Assembly (NCBI RefSeq): GCF_031846325.1
Contig: NZ_JAVRHZ010000008.1
Coordinates: forward strand, 1 to 64,000
Length of the DNA stretch: 64,000 nucleotides
Direction: 5' to 3'
DNA from: Patiriisocius_A hiemis
GTDB lineage: Bacteria > Bacteroidota > Bacteroidia > Flavobacteriales > Flavobacteriaceae
Shown here: positions 44,337 to 53,987 of the stretch, one piece after another
How positions within the stretch are numbered: position 1 is the first letter of the stretch
Layout: every line of letters starts with the position of its first letter
Program-made: the position numbers and the translations under genes
Notes under the pieces: model-generated
What the model was told of the DNA's origin: nothing
What the model saw: only the letters and a program-made list of their open reading frames with translations
The model's database searches: none

Positions 44337-46094
44337 CTACCAATCAAACTTATAGGTCGCACCCAATAACCCTTGTATCCCTTGCACTGGATAATTAAGC
44401 CATTTTTCGTAATTGTCACTTAAAAGATTACTCCCTTTTGCAAAAATAGAAAGCCTATCGTTTACTCTGTAGCCCAGATGTATATTAGCATCTATATAAC
44501 TATCTAGTGTTTCTTCCATTGCTGTTGTGTCTTCGAGAGGTCCATCTACAAAAGAGAGGTCCATACGTTCTCCAACAAAAAATATTGAGGCACCTCCATA
44601 TAATTCATCAGTAATATTAAAATTAGAAAACAACGTTGCTTCAATTTCTGGCAAGTTCCAAGCTTGTGCTTGATTAGTAGTATCATAACTACTAAATGTT
44701 CCGTTTACACCTAAAGAAAAAGCCTCATTTATATCTATTTGTAATTCTCCAAAGAGTCTAAAAGTTGTAATATCATCATAAGTAACTCCAAAAGAGTTTC
44801 CGAGTTCATAAGGCTGTATTTCAGTAGTAGGCTGGTCTATTACAGGGTTGTTTATAAATAATGGTTGGTTTTCTGCTTTGCCATAACTTCCACGTACATT
44901 GTATCCAATAGCATTGGACAACTTTCCCTTAAGACCAGCAAATCCATTGTATAGTTGACTAGTGGGTGCAACAAATAAAGTTGGTGACACAAAAGGGTTC
45001 TGCTCTTTAAAGTTAAAAAAACTGTTTTGTTCTAAATCTCCTTTAGCACCTCCATAGACTATTAGTACCTCATCTACTAACCTGTACGAAGCATCAATAC
45101 GAGGATAGATAAATGTATTAGAATCTGAATTTTCTGAATCTAAACTCAAAAACACGGCTACACCTAACAATAACGACAAGTCATTATCTACATACTCTAA
45201 TGAAGGGATAATTCCTGCGTTAAGAAAGCTGTAATTAATCCCTTGATTACTATTATAAGTTCTATCAAAACTTCCACTCAGATAATCGATGTCTCCTGTT
45301 AGTTTTAAATTGAAATCTGTTAGTGGAAATCTAAATTCTGGCTGGGCTGTGATATTAAATTCTGAAGAAGAAAAAGCATCTCCCAAGTAGCGTACTTCTG
45401 CCGAAGCTTTTTCAAAAACTGAATCATCTAAAGAAATACTTCCACCAACATAGCCACTAAAATAGGTTTGTTGTGGGTTTATGGCATTGATAGTTTCAGC
45501 AGGAGCATTGTCATAAAAACTAGGTAACCCGTACCAGTTAAATAATTGATGTTGTAGTCCTGCATTTAAAATATATGTTGCATCACGTTGTCTACTTGTA
45601 TAGTTCCCATCTAACTGAGTATCATAATATTTATTTTCTAGCCTTATATCATCTATCCCACCTTGAGAGGAATTATGTCTAAAAAAGATACCAGCATTAT
45701 CCGTCCTACTTATTTCAAAATTACTGTATAACTCTCCAAGAATACTAGTGAAGTTCCCGAAGCCTAATGAAGCATAATTATCATATAACTTTATACGTTT
45801 TGGCTTTTCTAAGGTAGCTGCTGTTCCCTTTGCAGGTGTAAAGGTAGAAGCAACGGGTACCGAAAATATACTGTATTGAACTGGTCGTTTTTTTATTGTT
45901 GCCGAATCGTTTAAAATAGGCGTTTGCTTTACCTTAAAAGCATCAGAAATGGTAGGTGTGTAGGGTTTTACAATATTAACCACTTCGGTACCTAAATCTT
46001 CTTTTTCTTCTTGTGCCATACTAGTTGTTGAAATAGCAAGAACAAAGAAAAATAGTATAGGCTTTAGTTTAGTATAAAAAGGGCTGTATAACAT
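44337..46094 (-). CDS. Outer-membrane beta-barrel protein paired with TPR protein
   Basis: 585 aa from ATG 46094, where MLYSPFYTKLKPILFFFVLAI makes a normal signal peptide; ATG 46136 would add 14 residues. After VVNIVKPYTPTISDAFKVKQ, a stretch well conserved in this Bacteroidota family, the chain is a series of amphipathic aromatic beta-strands ending in a C-terminal FDW. It resembles the barrel of TonB-dependent receptors but has no plug domain, so it is a porin-like or assembly protein. It starts 58 bases after a large TPR gene and is probably cotranscribed. Confidence 0.75.
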   Translation of the reverse strand: MLYSPFYTKLKPILFFFVLAISTTSMAQEEKEDLGTEVVNIVKPYTPTISDAFKVKQTPILNDSATIKKRPVQYSIFSVPVASTFTPAKGTAATLEKPKRIKLYDNYASLGFGNFTSILGELYSNFEISRTDNAGIFFRHNSSQGGIDDIRLENKYYDTQLDGNYTSRQRDATYILNAGLQHQLFNWYGLPSFYDNAPAETINAINPQQTYFSGYVGGSISLDDSVFEKASAEVRYLGDAFSSSEFNITAQPEFRFPLTDFNLKLTGDIDYLSGSFDRTYNSNQGINYSFLNAGIIPSLEYVDNDLSLLLGVAVFLSLDSENSDSNTFIYPRIDASYRLVDEVLIVYGGAKGDLEQNSFFNFKEQNPFVSPTLFVAPTSQLYNGFAGLKGKLSNAIGYNVRGSYGKAENQPLFINNPVIDQPTTEIQPYELGNSFGVTYDDITTFRLFGELQIDINEAFSLGVNGTFSSYDTTNQAQAWNLPEIEATLFSNFNITDELYGGASIFFVGERMDLSFVDGPLEDTTAMEETLDSYIDANIHLGYRVNDRLSIFAKGSNLLSDNYEKWLNYPVQGIQGLLGATYKFDW

Positions 46095-46152
46095 AAATTT
46101 TATTTGAGTTTTTGGGATGCTGTTGGTCATCAGCATGACAAATAATGAGGTT

Positions 46153-49100
46153 TTAATTTTCGTCAGTTTCTACAGAAGCATTGGTCTTTGCCTCCGCATT
46201 TTTAATTTTGTCCAATTCCACTTTTGCTTCATTCACAACATCTGGATAATCTTCAAAGTTGGTGATTACACTTTCTAAAATGTAAGTAGCTTGATAAGCG
46301 TCTTTAAGCGCATAAAAGTTTTTTGCCATAAGCACTAACCCCTTAGCTCCATAATATTTATAACCACTATAATCTTTGGCTAATTTTTGAACAGATGCAT
46401 TAGAGGCTTCGTAGGCTGCATCTTTATTTTTAAAATAAGCATCATAGTAAAGTGCCTCCGCGGCAAGCTGTCCTGTTGCAATTTTGGAAACTTCGGCATA
46501 GGCGCTTTTAGCCTTTTCTTCATCATTAGTTTTAATAGCAGACCTTGCTATAATTATTTGTGCGTCACTTTTAATGTTGTTATCAATTTTTATGTTCTGA
46601 AGCACCTTTTCAGCATAACTAACTGCTTGTGAGTATTTTTTTAACTCGTAACTCGCCTTCATACTATTGGTTTGTGCAAAAATGATATTCTGAGGAAAAT
46701 CTGCTTCAGTTTCTAATCGTTTTAAAAATGTAATTGCTTTTTGATAGTCCTTTTTAGAAAGGTAAATTTCAGAAACTCTTGCTAAAGCTTGTTCAGAAAA
46801 CTCGCTACGTTCTTTGCTTACTACAAACTCATAATATGGGATAGCTTCTTCCTTTTTATCATCTGCAAAATAAAGCTGTGCTAAATAAAAATGTGCTTGT
46901 AAAGTATGCTGTCCATTAGGAAATTTACTTAAGTATTCTGAAAACCTGGTAATAGCTTGTTTTGGTTTATTCTCGAGATAGGGTTGCTCCGCAGCTTGAT
47001 AGGTCGCATCATCTAACTCTGCATCTTCGACTTGAACAAAGTCAAGCGTATTTACCCAACTTGCATATTCATCTACGTTTCCTTGGTCTATATATATAAT
47101 TTTTGCAGAAGCAACAGCTTGCAATGCTTCAGGTGTTGAAGGATAATCTTTTGCTACCTTTTTAAAGATAGATAGTGCATCGTTGCTTTTTCCAGTGTTA
47201 TCAAAAATTAATGCTTTTTTAAGTAATGTACGGGAGGCAAACGAGCTTTTAGGTTGCTCTCGTAAAAGCCTATCGTAAGTCTTTAAGGCATTTGCTGTAT
47301 TATCTTGAGAAACATAAGTGTTACCTAGTTCATACAATGCATCATCTTTATAAACTGAATTTTGATACGCTCCTACAAAAGCATTTAGCTCTTCAATTTT
47401 TTTCTGTATCCTATCTACAAAACCGTAACTAATAGCCTTCTGAAAAGATGCATAATCCTTATCTGCTGTACCCGATTCAATAGCCTTGTTATAATTTTCC
47501 ATGGCAGGCCAATACTGGCTTGTTACAAAATAACTATCGCCAAGACGTAAATAAGTATCTTGTTTTCTGGCCGCTTCTGCATTGGTAGAAGAAGCATAGC
47601 TTTTAAAGTTTGTAATAGCTTCGCTATAATTTTTAAGCTTAAACTGATTGTATGCCAGGTTATACTTTATAGTCTTATACTCTGGTGTTGTACTCGCCTC
47701 TGGTAATTGTAAGTACTGCTTGTAGCCTATTAATGAAGCTTCAAAATTAGAAAGGTTGTAATCACTCTCTGCTTTCCAATAGGTTGCTCTTGCTGTATAA
47801 GTGGCATCTCTGGGCTCTTTTAATGATTTATTAAAAAAAGAAATAGCTTCTCTGTAGTCGCCTTCATTATACAGTTCAATCCCTCTAAAGAAAGCTACTT
47901 TTTGATAAGCTAGTTTATTTTCAAAAGACTTGTTACTTTCTAATAGCTCTAAAGCTGCTTTATAGTTTTTTGAAGTGATGTAGCTATCTATTAATAAATC
48001 TTTAAGTATGTCATTATTTTGGTTGTCAGGGTATGTTTCTATAAACCCTGAAATAACTTGCGGAACACTTTGGTAGCTATTACCAATCTCATAACTCAAC
48101 TTTGCATAATTAAGGTACGCATCCTCTTGAATTTGTAAAGAAAAGTCCATTTCTGAAGCATTCTTAAAAGCATTAAGTGCTTGTTGCTTTTGATCTAGTT
48201 CGAGGTAACTTTTGGCTAAGTGATAGTAAGCGTTTTGAGCAACCTCATTGCGTCCATCTATAATTTTATTAAACTCATTAATAGCATTTTTATAGTCTCT
48301 TTGCTTGTAATATGCGTACCCTAACTGATAGTAATCTGTATTGTTCCATTTTCCTCTTCGTCCGTTATAACCTTGTAAATAAGGAATTGCCTCTGCATAC
48401 TGCTCTAGGTTAAAATAACTTTCTCCAATAATTTTAGAAAGTTCACTTTTCTCTTTGGGAGTAGAAGCATCAAATTGTTCTTTACCTAAATCGATAGCTT
48501 TTTGAAACTTTCCTAATTTGAAATTTAAATCTGCTTGGTAGTAGGATAAATCTTTTGAGTAGCGCTCTTCGTCTTTTACTTCATCAAAAAGCTCTGTTGC
48601 TTCTTCATACTCATCGCCCTCATAAGCAATAAAGCCTAGGTAATATTTAGCTTGCGAACCATATTTTTGGGAGGTAGAGACTCTATTAAAGTATTTTTTA
48701 GCCTCATTATATCGTTTTGCTTTAAAATAAGCATACCCATTATTAAAATAAAATTTTTCGCGTTCGCCTCTGGGGATGCTGGCTTCATCTACTTTATCAA
48801 ACCACTTCCTAGCATAGGAATATCTACCATTTTCAAAATAGTAATTTGCTACATTAATATAGGCTTCATTTTTTTTAATGCTGGTAGGGTATTCTTCAAC
48901 AAAAGATTCCATAAGCTGGTCTGCGTTTTGTTGGTTAAGACGTACTGCACAATTAGCAATATAATAAGCACAGTCTCCTTTTACAGTTTGGTCTTTAGCT
49001 TCATTTTTAACACGAGTAAAAAGGTTTTGAGCTGCCAAAAACTGATTGTTTTTATATAACTCTATTGCCTTGTTATAATCTACTAAATCGTTTGTAAAAG

Positions 49101-49173
49101 CTTGTGTTTGTTGAGCACTTGATGTAATTATTACTAGTAAAGCAATACCAAGTGCAATGAGATTTTTAAGCAT
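46153..49173 (-). CDS. Large periplasmic TPR protein
   Basis: 1,006 aa. A signal peptide (1-20, ending SSAQ) is followed by about 25 tetratricopeptide-like helical repeats along the whole chain (for example YNEAKKYFNRVS, YAEAIPYLQGYN, YKNAINEFNKIIDG). No enzymatic motif. TPR solenoids of this size act as scaffolds. The next gene encodes an outer-membrane barrel, so a periplasmic partner for export or assembly is inferred. Confidence 0.85.
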   Translation of the reverse strand: MLKNLIALGIALLVIITSSAQQTQAFTNDLVDYNKAIELYKNNQFLAAQNLFTRVKNEAKDQTVKGDCAYYIANCAVRLNQQNADQLMESFVEEYPTSIKKNEAYINVANYYFENGRYSYARKWFDKVDEASIPRGEREKFYFNNGYAYFKAKRYNEAKKYFNRVSTSQKYGSQAKYYLGFIAYEGDEYEEATELFDEVKDEERYSKDLSYYQADLNFKLGKFQKAIDLGKEQFDASTPKEKSELSKIIGESYFNLEQYAEAIPYLQGYNGRRGKWNNTDYYQLGYAYYKQRDYKNAINEFNKIIDGRNEVAQNAYYHLAKSYLELDQKQQALNAFKNASEMDFSLQIQEDAYLNYAKLSYEIGNSYQSVPQVISGFIETYPDNQNNDILKDLLIDSYITSKNYKAALELLESNKSFENKLAYQKVAFFRGIELYNEGDYREAISFFNKSLKEPRDATYTARATYWKAESDYNLSNFEASLIGYKQYLQLPEASTTPEYKTIKYNLAYNQFKLKNYSEAITNFKSYASSTNAEAARKQDTYLRLGDSYFVTSQYWPAMENYNKAIESGTADKDYASFQKAISYGFVDRIQKKIEELNAFVGAYQNSVYKDDALYELGNTYVSQDNTANALKTYDRLLREQPKSSFASRTLLKKALIFDNTGKSNDALSIFKKVAKDYPSTPEALQAVASAKIIYIDQGNVDEYASWVNTLDFVQVEDAELDDATYQAAEQPYLENKPKQAITRFSEYLSKFPNGQHTLQAHFYLAQLYFADDKKEEAIPYYEFVVSKERSEFSEQALARVSEIYLSKKDYQKAITFLKRLETEADFPQNIIFAQTNSMKASYELKKYSQAVSYAEKVLQNIKIDNNIKSDAQIIIARSAIKTNDEEKAKSAYAEVSKIATGQLAAEALYYDAYFKNKDAAYEASNASVQKLAKDYSGYKYYGAKGLVLMAKNFYALKDAYQATYILESVITNFEDYPDVVNEAKVELDKIKNAEAKTNASVETDEN

Positions 49174-49322
49174 GTTGTTTGAGGTTTTTTGTAGCTTTTT
49201 ATTTCACTATCTATTCTATAACGGAGCAAAAGCCTGTTAATTATGTTTTGTCTTCTTAATAGAATATTTGAATGTAAAATTACTTACTTTTAGACTTGAT
49301 ATATAGACTTTAACTTTCACTT

Positions 49323-49793
49323 ATGAAAAATTTATTAATACTCTTTACTCTTCTTTTTTTACTTGGCAGCTGTGCTGCACAATCTAGTTATGGGAATTTA
49401 ATTACTCAAAAAAATGGCAAAGTTGGGATTGGTACTACAAACCCAGATGAAACATTAACAGTTAAAGGAAAAATACACACTCAAGAAGTAATAGTAGACC
49501 TTAAAGGTGCTGTTGCACCAGATTATGTTTTTGAAGAATATACTAAAGGGAGTTCAACTCTTAATCCTGATTATTCAAGGTTATCACTATTGAAACTTGA
49601 GGCATATGTAAAAAAACACAATCACTTACCTAAGATACCTTCAGCAAAAGAGTTAGATAAAAATGGACTTTCATTAAAAGAAATGAACCTTTTATTACTA
49701 GAGAAAATAGAAGAACTTACATTATATACTATTGAGCAACAAAAGGAGTTAGAAGTATTGAAAGAAAAGATTAGTAAACTAGAAAATGAATAG
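49323..49793 (+). CDS. Lipoprotein with tail-fibre motif and coiled coil
   Basis: 156 aa. Lipobox LLGSC with C17, then KVGIGTTNPDETLTVKG, the VGIGTxxP motif also found twice in the S74 adhesin of this window. A conserved DYVFEEYTKG and KHNHLPKIPSAKELDKNG middle follows, and the C-terminus (about 118-156) is a coiled coil. Such short forms lack the S74 chaperone. A role as surface stalk or attachment is inferred. It is 39 bases upstream of ftsE but has a -7 box in between. Confidence 0.75.
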   Translation: MKNLLILFTLLFLLGSCAAQSSYGNLITQKNGKVGIGTTNPDETLTVKGKIHTQEVIVDLKGAVAPDYVFEEYTKGSSTLNPDYSRLSLLKLEAYVKKHNHLPKIPSAKELDKNGLSLKEMNLLLLEKIEELTLYTIEQQKELEVLKEKISKLENE

Positions 49794-49802
49794 TGATTTA
49801 GC

Positions 49803-49810
49803 TACTTTTG
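49803..49810 (+). promoter_or_regulatory. Putative -7 box of ftsE
   Basis: TACTTTTG matches TAnnTTTG and lies 22 bases before the start codon. No TTG at the -33 distance. Confidence 0.45.
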
Positions 49811-49832
49811 TTTTATTAACTACAACAATATT

Positions 49833-50519
49833 ATGTCACAACAACCTGTCTTATTTTTAAAAGATGCATCTATTTTTCAAAGAGAGAACTTAATCCTTTC
49901 GGATGTTTCAGTAACTGTAGATAAGGGAGAGTTTGTTTATTTAATTGGTAAAACTGGAACAGGTAAAAGTAGTTTTATGAAAACCCTATATGGTGATTTG
50001 CCATTACAAAAAGGAGAGGGAAGCATTGTTGGTTATGATTTACCTAGTTTAAAAGAGAATGATATCCCTTTTTTACGAAGAAAATTAGGGGTTGTTTTTC
50101 AAGATTTTAAATTATTAAACGACCGTACCGTTCATAACAATCTACTCTTTGTTCTTACAGCAACTGGTTGGACAGACAAAGGTAGAATGGAGAATAAAAT
50201 AAATGAAGTGCTTGATAAAGTGGGGATGAAAACAAAAGCCTTTAAATTTCCTTACCAATTAAGTGGAGGAGAGCAACAACGTATTGCTATTGCAAGGGCG
50301 TTACTAAACGATCCTGAGTTAATCCTTGCTGATGAACCTACTGGTAATTTAGACCCACAAACAAGTGTTGAAGTTATGGAGGTGCTTCAAGAAATAAATA
50401 AAAACGGAAATACTATTTTAATGGCTACGCATGATTATGCCTTGCTACTTAAATACCCTTCAAAAACATTAAAGTGCGACGAAAACCAAATTTTTGAAGT
50501 CGTGCAAACTACAGTATAG
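49833..50519 (+). CDS. ftsE: Cell-division ABC ATPase FtsE
   Basis: 228 aa. Walker A GKTGTGKSS (39-47), Q-loop VFQDFKLL, signature LSGGEQQR, Walker B LILADEPTG and switch H in ATHD. Closest in pattern to FtsE, which with FtsX activates peptidoglycan hydrolases at the septum. FtsX is not next to it here; it must be encoded elsewhere if present. The stop codon is two bases from the stop of the convergent subtilase. Confidence 0.88.
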   Translation: MSQQPVLFLKDASIFQRENLILSDVSVTVDKGEFVYLIGKTGTGKSSFMKTLYGDLPLQKGEGSIVGYDLPSLKENDIPFLRRKLGVVFQDFKLLNDRTVHNNLLFVLTATGWTDKGRMENKINEVLDKVGMKTKAFKFPYQLSGGEQQRIAIARALLNDPELILADEPTGNLDPQTSVEVMEVLQEINKNGNTILMATHDYALLLKYPSKTLKCDENQIFEVVQTTV

Positions 50520-50521
50520 TA

Positions 50522-52165
50522 TTATTCTTCAATACTAGGGTCTCTTAGCTGGAGCTCACATTCTTTTTCTAACGTCGAATCTATTTTTATTTTAATACTT
50601 CCCTTATTTCCGGGTCGTAAAATTGTATTCTCTGAGAGAACTACTTGATTTTTTGAAGTTAATTCTAAAGTAGCATCTTCTCTAAACGTCTGATTTTTAA
50701 AAACAGTTTTTTTAGCAAAAGAACGTAAGTTAAAACCCCATCTTGAGAAATCTTGATTTTGAATATAAGCAGTTTGAGTTGGAGTGTATAATTGATATAG
50801 TAATTCTATCGTATTTCCTGCGTTAAGTGCTCCTGAACCATAGTTGCCATAAAACTTCCTGTTTGCTGGTATATAGTCTATGTTAACTGAACCCATTTTA
50901 AGGATACTTTCAATTTCATTAGTAGGCAAACAAGGGTTTAGCGATAACATAAGGCCTATAGTTCCAGTAACAAATGGAGCGGCTGGTGAAGTAGCCTCAA
51001 TATCTATAAACTCCTTTTTGTTTTTAGTAAGCCATTTCCCATAACTAAAAACCCCAGCACTTGGTGCAAGTATATCTACATCTTTGTTTAAGGTAGTCAC
51101 AGATACATTCCAGATATGAGGCTCATTTAAAGTATCATTATCTTTAAAGCCTAAGGATCTACCTACATAATTTCTAACGTTTTGAGCGAAAAAATTACCT
51201 TTTGAATCTCTATCCATGGCATCTTTATAGGTAGGATTTTTATACATTACCGTTGAAACAGAAATCACTTTGTCATAAGAAGCTGGGTAATAAACAATTT
51301 CCCCTTGCTTTGATGTATTCCAATTCTTATTTCCAGCTGAAGCAACTATAATTGTTCCATTTTGATACATCTCGTTTATAGCTTCTTGCGCAGTTTCATA
51401 ATATTTGCTACCAGACCAACTACAATTAATTACACGTACACCCATCTTAGATAGCTCCATTAAGGATTTAAAGTCTTTAAACTCTCCATATTTAGTGCCA
51501 TAGATACTACAGTCATAACAAACACCTGGCATGCCGTAACCGTTATTACCTTGAGCAGCAGCAATTCCAGAAACCCCATATCCATGTCCACCGCTTGGAT
51601 ATCCATTTTTAAGATTTTTTGTTTTCCCTTTAAAATCAATATTTATAGTATCTAATTGGGCATCTGAAATTCCTACTATTACATCTTTACTTCCAGTAGT
51701 ATAATACCACGCCTTAGGTAAATCAAGAAAATCCAAGTAATCTAGATTAAGTTTATGTTCTCCATAGTCACCAATGGTACTGGTTAGCCCATAATCATTG
51801 GGCTCAAAAATCTTTTTGTCTTCATTAGCTATAAGTTCGCCAAAAACAAAAAGATGTGACCCTTCTCTTAAAATATCATCTAGAAAAGATTGTTTATCAG
51901 AAATAACAAAAAAGGTCTTTTTTAAGTTCTGTCTTGTTGCGTTTTTGTATGTTTTTTTAAACTTATAGATTATATGTTCTTCAAATATCTTTTTAAGCTT
52001 TGTATCATCTCCCACATATCTCAAAACTCCATTTGTTTCTTCAAATTTTGGTGACACTAATGTATCTTTAGCTCTAAGGTACATCCAGGATTTATCTTGA
52101 AATTGAGCAGAAGCTATACTACAGCAAGAAAATAATAGTAGAAAGTAAAGTAGAATAGGCTTCAT
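50522..52165 (-). CDS. Secreted S8 (subtilisin-like) serine protease
   Basis: 547 aa. Signal peptide (1-20). An N-terminal region of about 125 residues probably acts as pro-domain. The catalytic triad is present in slightly unusual surroundings: D168 in VGISDAQLD (where most have DTGxD), H194 in GGHGYGVSG, oxyanion N279 in ASAGN and S393 in ATSPAAPFVTG. The C-terminal 100 residues form a beta-rich appendage. It is five bases downstream of the 2OG oxygenase gene and likely cotranscribed. Confidence 0.88.
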   Translation of the reverse strand: MKPILLYFLLLFSCCSIASAQFQDKSWMYLRAKDTLVSPKFEETNGVLRYVGDDTKLKKIFEEHIIYKFKKTYKNATRQNLKKTFFVISDKQSFLDDILREGSHLFVFGELIANEDKKIFEPNDYGLTSTIGDYGEHKLNLDYLDFLDLPKAWYYTTGSKDVIVGISDAQLDTINIDFKGKTKNLKNGYPSGGHGYGVSGIAAAQGNNGYGMPGVCYDCSIYGTKYGEFKDFKSLMELSKMGVRVINCSWSGSKYYETAQEAINEMYQNGTIIVASAGNKNWNTSKQGEIVYYPASYDKVISVSTVMYKNPTYKDAMDRDSKGNFFAQNVRNYVGRSLGFKDNDTLNEPHIWNVSVTTLNKDVDILAPSAGVFSYGKWLTKNKKEFIDIEATSPAAPFVTGTIGLMLSLNPCLPTNEIESILKMGSVNIDYIPANRKFYGNYGSGALNAGNTIELLYQLYTPTQTAYIQNQDFSRWGFNLRSFAKKTVFKNQTFREDATLELTSKNQVVLSENTILRPGNKGSIKIKIDSTLEKECELQLRDPSIEE

Positions 52166-52170
52166 AAGTA

Positions 52171-52992
52171 TTACTCTTTATCCTTTTTATAAACATGAGG
52201 ATTCTCTACAATTCCTTTTTTAAATACTTTACGTATCCCCATTCGTAAGGAAGCATCCATTTTTAAGATAAAATCCTTTGCTTTTTGTCCAGGTCTAGCT
52301 CTAAAAGATGTCACGTGAAATTGGTCATTCTCTTTTAAAGGTGTTTCAGAAAAATAGTAATTAGAAACACAACAACGTTCTCCTTGGTACGTGACAGGAC
52401 TCACACTATGCCATGAACCTTGATGTGTAGCCATAATTGCTAGCCTATTAAACCTGCTATGGATAGTTATTTGCTCACCTTCTACTCCATCAGGCCATAA
52501 TTCTAGATGCCCACCATTATCATCATCCCAATCTGGAGTAACATAATACAATAGATTAAAGACTCTCCACTTATCTCTATTTTTATCATGCGAATTATCC
52601 AAGTGCGGATTTAAAAAATTCTCATAAGCCATTAGGGAAATACCTCCAGCATACAGGTTTTCGTCAGGCTCTAGTGATTTGGTATTACAAATTTCACCAA
52701 TTAAATCGACTATTCTTTGATCTTGAAATGCATAAATCACCTTCTCAAGTAATGAATCATATTGATCCATTTGTGCTGCGATGTACTTATACTCTCGTAA
52801 ACTTTTTTTTAGTACCATCTCTTCTTTACTAGGAAAAACACTACTAATTTTCATCGCTAGATCTTCTGGTAAAACATTGTCAATGTAAAAATGACCTATA
52901 CCATTCTTTGTTTCAGAATATTTCTTTTTTAGAGTTTCTTTTTCTGAAGAGATTTTATCAAAAATTAATGTTGCAATTTGTTTTGTTTCCAT
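52171..52992 (-). CDS. 2-oxoglutarate/Fe(II)-dependent oxygenase
   Basis: 273 aa. Double-stranded beta-helix oxygenase with iron ligands H130 and D132 (NPHLDNS) and H195 (GSWHSVSPV), and R206 (GERCC) as 2-oxoglutarate contact. It resembles prolyl-4-hydroxylase-like proteins seen in bacterial polysaccharide loci. The substrate is unknown. It heads a short unit with the subtilase gene and lies next to divergent glycosyltransferases. Confidence 0.85.
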   Translation of the reverse strand: METKQIATLIFDKISSEKETLKKKYSETKNGIGHFYIDNVLPEDLAMKISSVFPSKEEMVLKKSLREYKYIAAQMDQYDSLLEKVIYAFQDQRIVDLIGEICNTKSLEPDENLYAGGISLMAYENFLNPHLDNSHDKNRDKWRVFNLLYYVTPDWDDDNGGHLELWPDGVEGEQITIHSRFNRLAIMATHQGSWHSVSPVTYQGERCCVSNYYFSETPLKENDQFHVTSFRARPGQKAKDFILKMDASLRMGIRKVFKKGIVENPHVYKKDKE

Positions 52993-53090
52993 GTATAATT
53001 TGAAGAGGATAACTATTGGGTTAAAATTACAATATAAATACTGAAATCAATTTTAAAGCAACAAAAAATGTATTTTTACCAATAGTAAAT

Positions 53091-53987
53091 ATGCTTTCAA
53101 TACTTATACCTACATATAACTATGATGTAACTAACCTAGTTACTGAGATACATAAGCAATGTAACGAAACTGCTATATCTTTTGAAATAATAGTTAGTGA
53201 TGATGCTTCAAGTAAGAAAAGTTTTATTACTAAAAATGATAGTATTACATTTTTAAAAAATGTATCCCTTATTTCTAATACAGTAAATGTAGGTAGAACA
53301 GCTAATAGAAATAAATTAGTTGAAAATTCTAACTACTCCTGGTTATTATTTCTGGATGCTGATGTTATGCCCGCTTCAAAAAATTTTATAAAAAACTATA
53401 TTGAACAAATTGATAATAAGTTTGATGTTATTTTTGGGGGCATTGCCTATTCAGAAAAAAAACCTTTAGATAAAGAAAAACTTTTACGTTGGCATTATGG
53501 CAAACAAAGAGAAGCAAAGTCTGTATCACATAGAAAAAAGAAACCTCATTTTATAATTTCTCAAAATCTATTAATTAAGAAAGAGACATTTACAAAAGCT
53601 AATACTCTTGTTGAAAATCATTATGGCTTAGACAATTTTTTTTCCAATAGATTAAAAAACATGAATGCTGCTGTACTTCATGTTAAAAACCCTGTAATAC
53701 ATCATGGTTTAGAAAATACCGAGGTGTTTTTAGAAAAATCGTTACAGTCTGTTAAATCAACTTTTACTCTCGAAAAAGATGGTTTATTAGACTACAACCT
53801 TAGACCAATGCAACAGTCCTATTTAAAGTTGAAAAAGTGGCGACTTACTAAGTTATTTAATTGGTTTATTGGATTGTTTAAAAATATGATGGAAGCTAAT
53901 TTTAGATCAAGTAAGCCTAATTTATTTTGGTTTGATTTATATAGACTACACTATTACATTAAGCTAAAAAGAGCAGAAAATGCCTGA
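53091..53987 (+). CDS. Family 2 glycosyltransferase
   Basis: 298 aa. GT-A fold: nucleotide-binding start LSILIPTYNYD, SDDAS (36-40 region) and metal-binding LDADV. The C-terminal part is basic, with a short amphipathic stretch that could associate with the membrane. It overlaps the next glycosyltransferase by eight bases. It should add a sugar to the lipid-linked surface glycan. Confidence 0.9.
   Translation: MLSILIPTYNYDVTNLVTEIHKQCNETAISFEIIVSDDASSKKSFITKNDSITFLKNVSLISNTVNVGRTANRNKLVENSNYSWLLFLDADVMPASKNFIKNYIEQIDNKFDVIFGGIAYSEKKPLDKEKLLRWHYGKQREAKSVSHRKKKPHFIISQNLLIKKETFTKANTLVENHYGLDNFFSNRLKNMNAAVLHVKNPVIHHGLENTEVFLEKSLQSVKSTFTLEKDGLLDYNLRPMQQSYLKLKKWRLTKLFNWFIGLFKNMMEANFRSSKPNLFWFDLYRLHYYIKLKRAENA

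Noticed and set aside
50518..50536. AGTATT/AATACT inverted repeat at the ftsE/subtilase junction as terminator
   Set aside because: Only six AT pairs and no T tract; it would be too weak.
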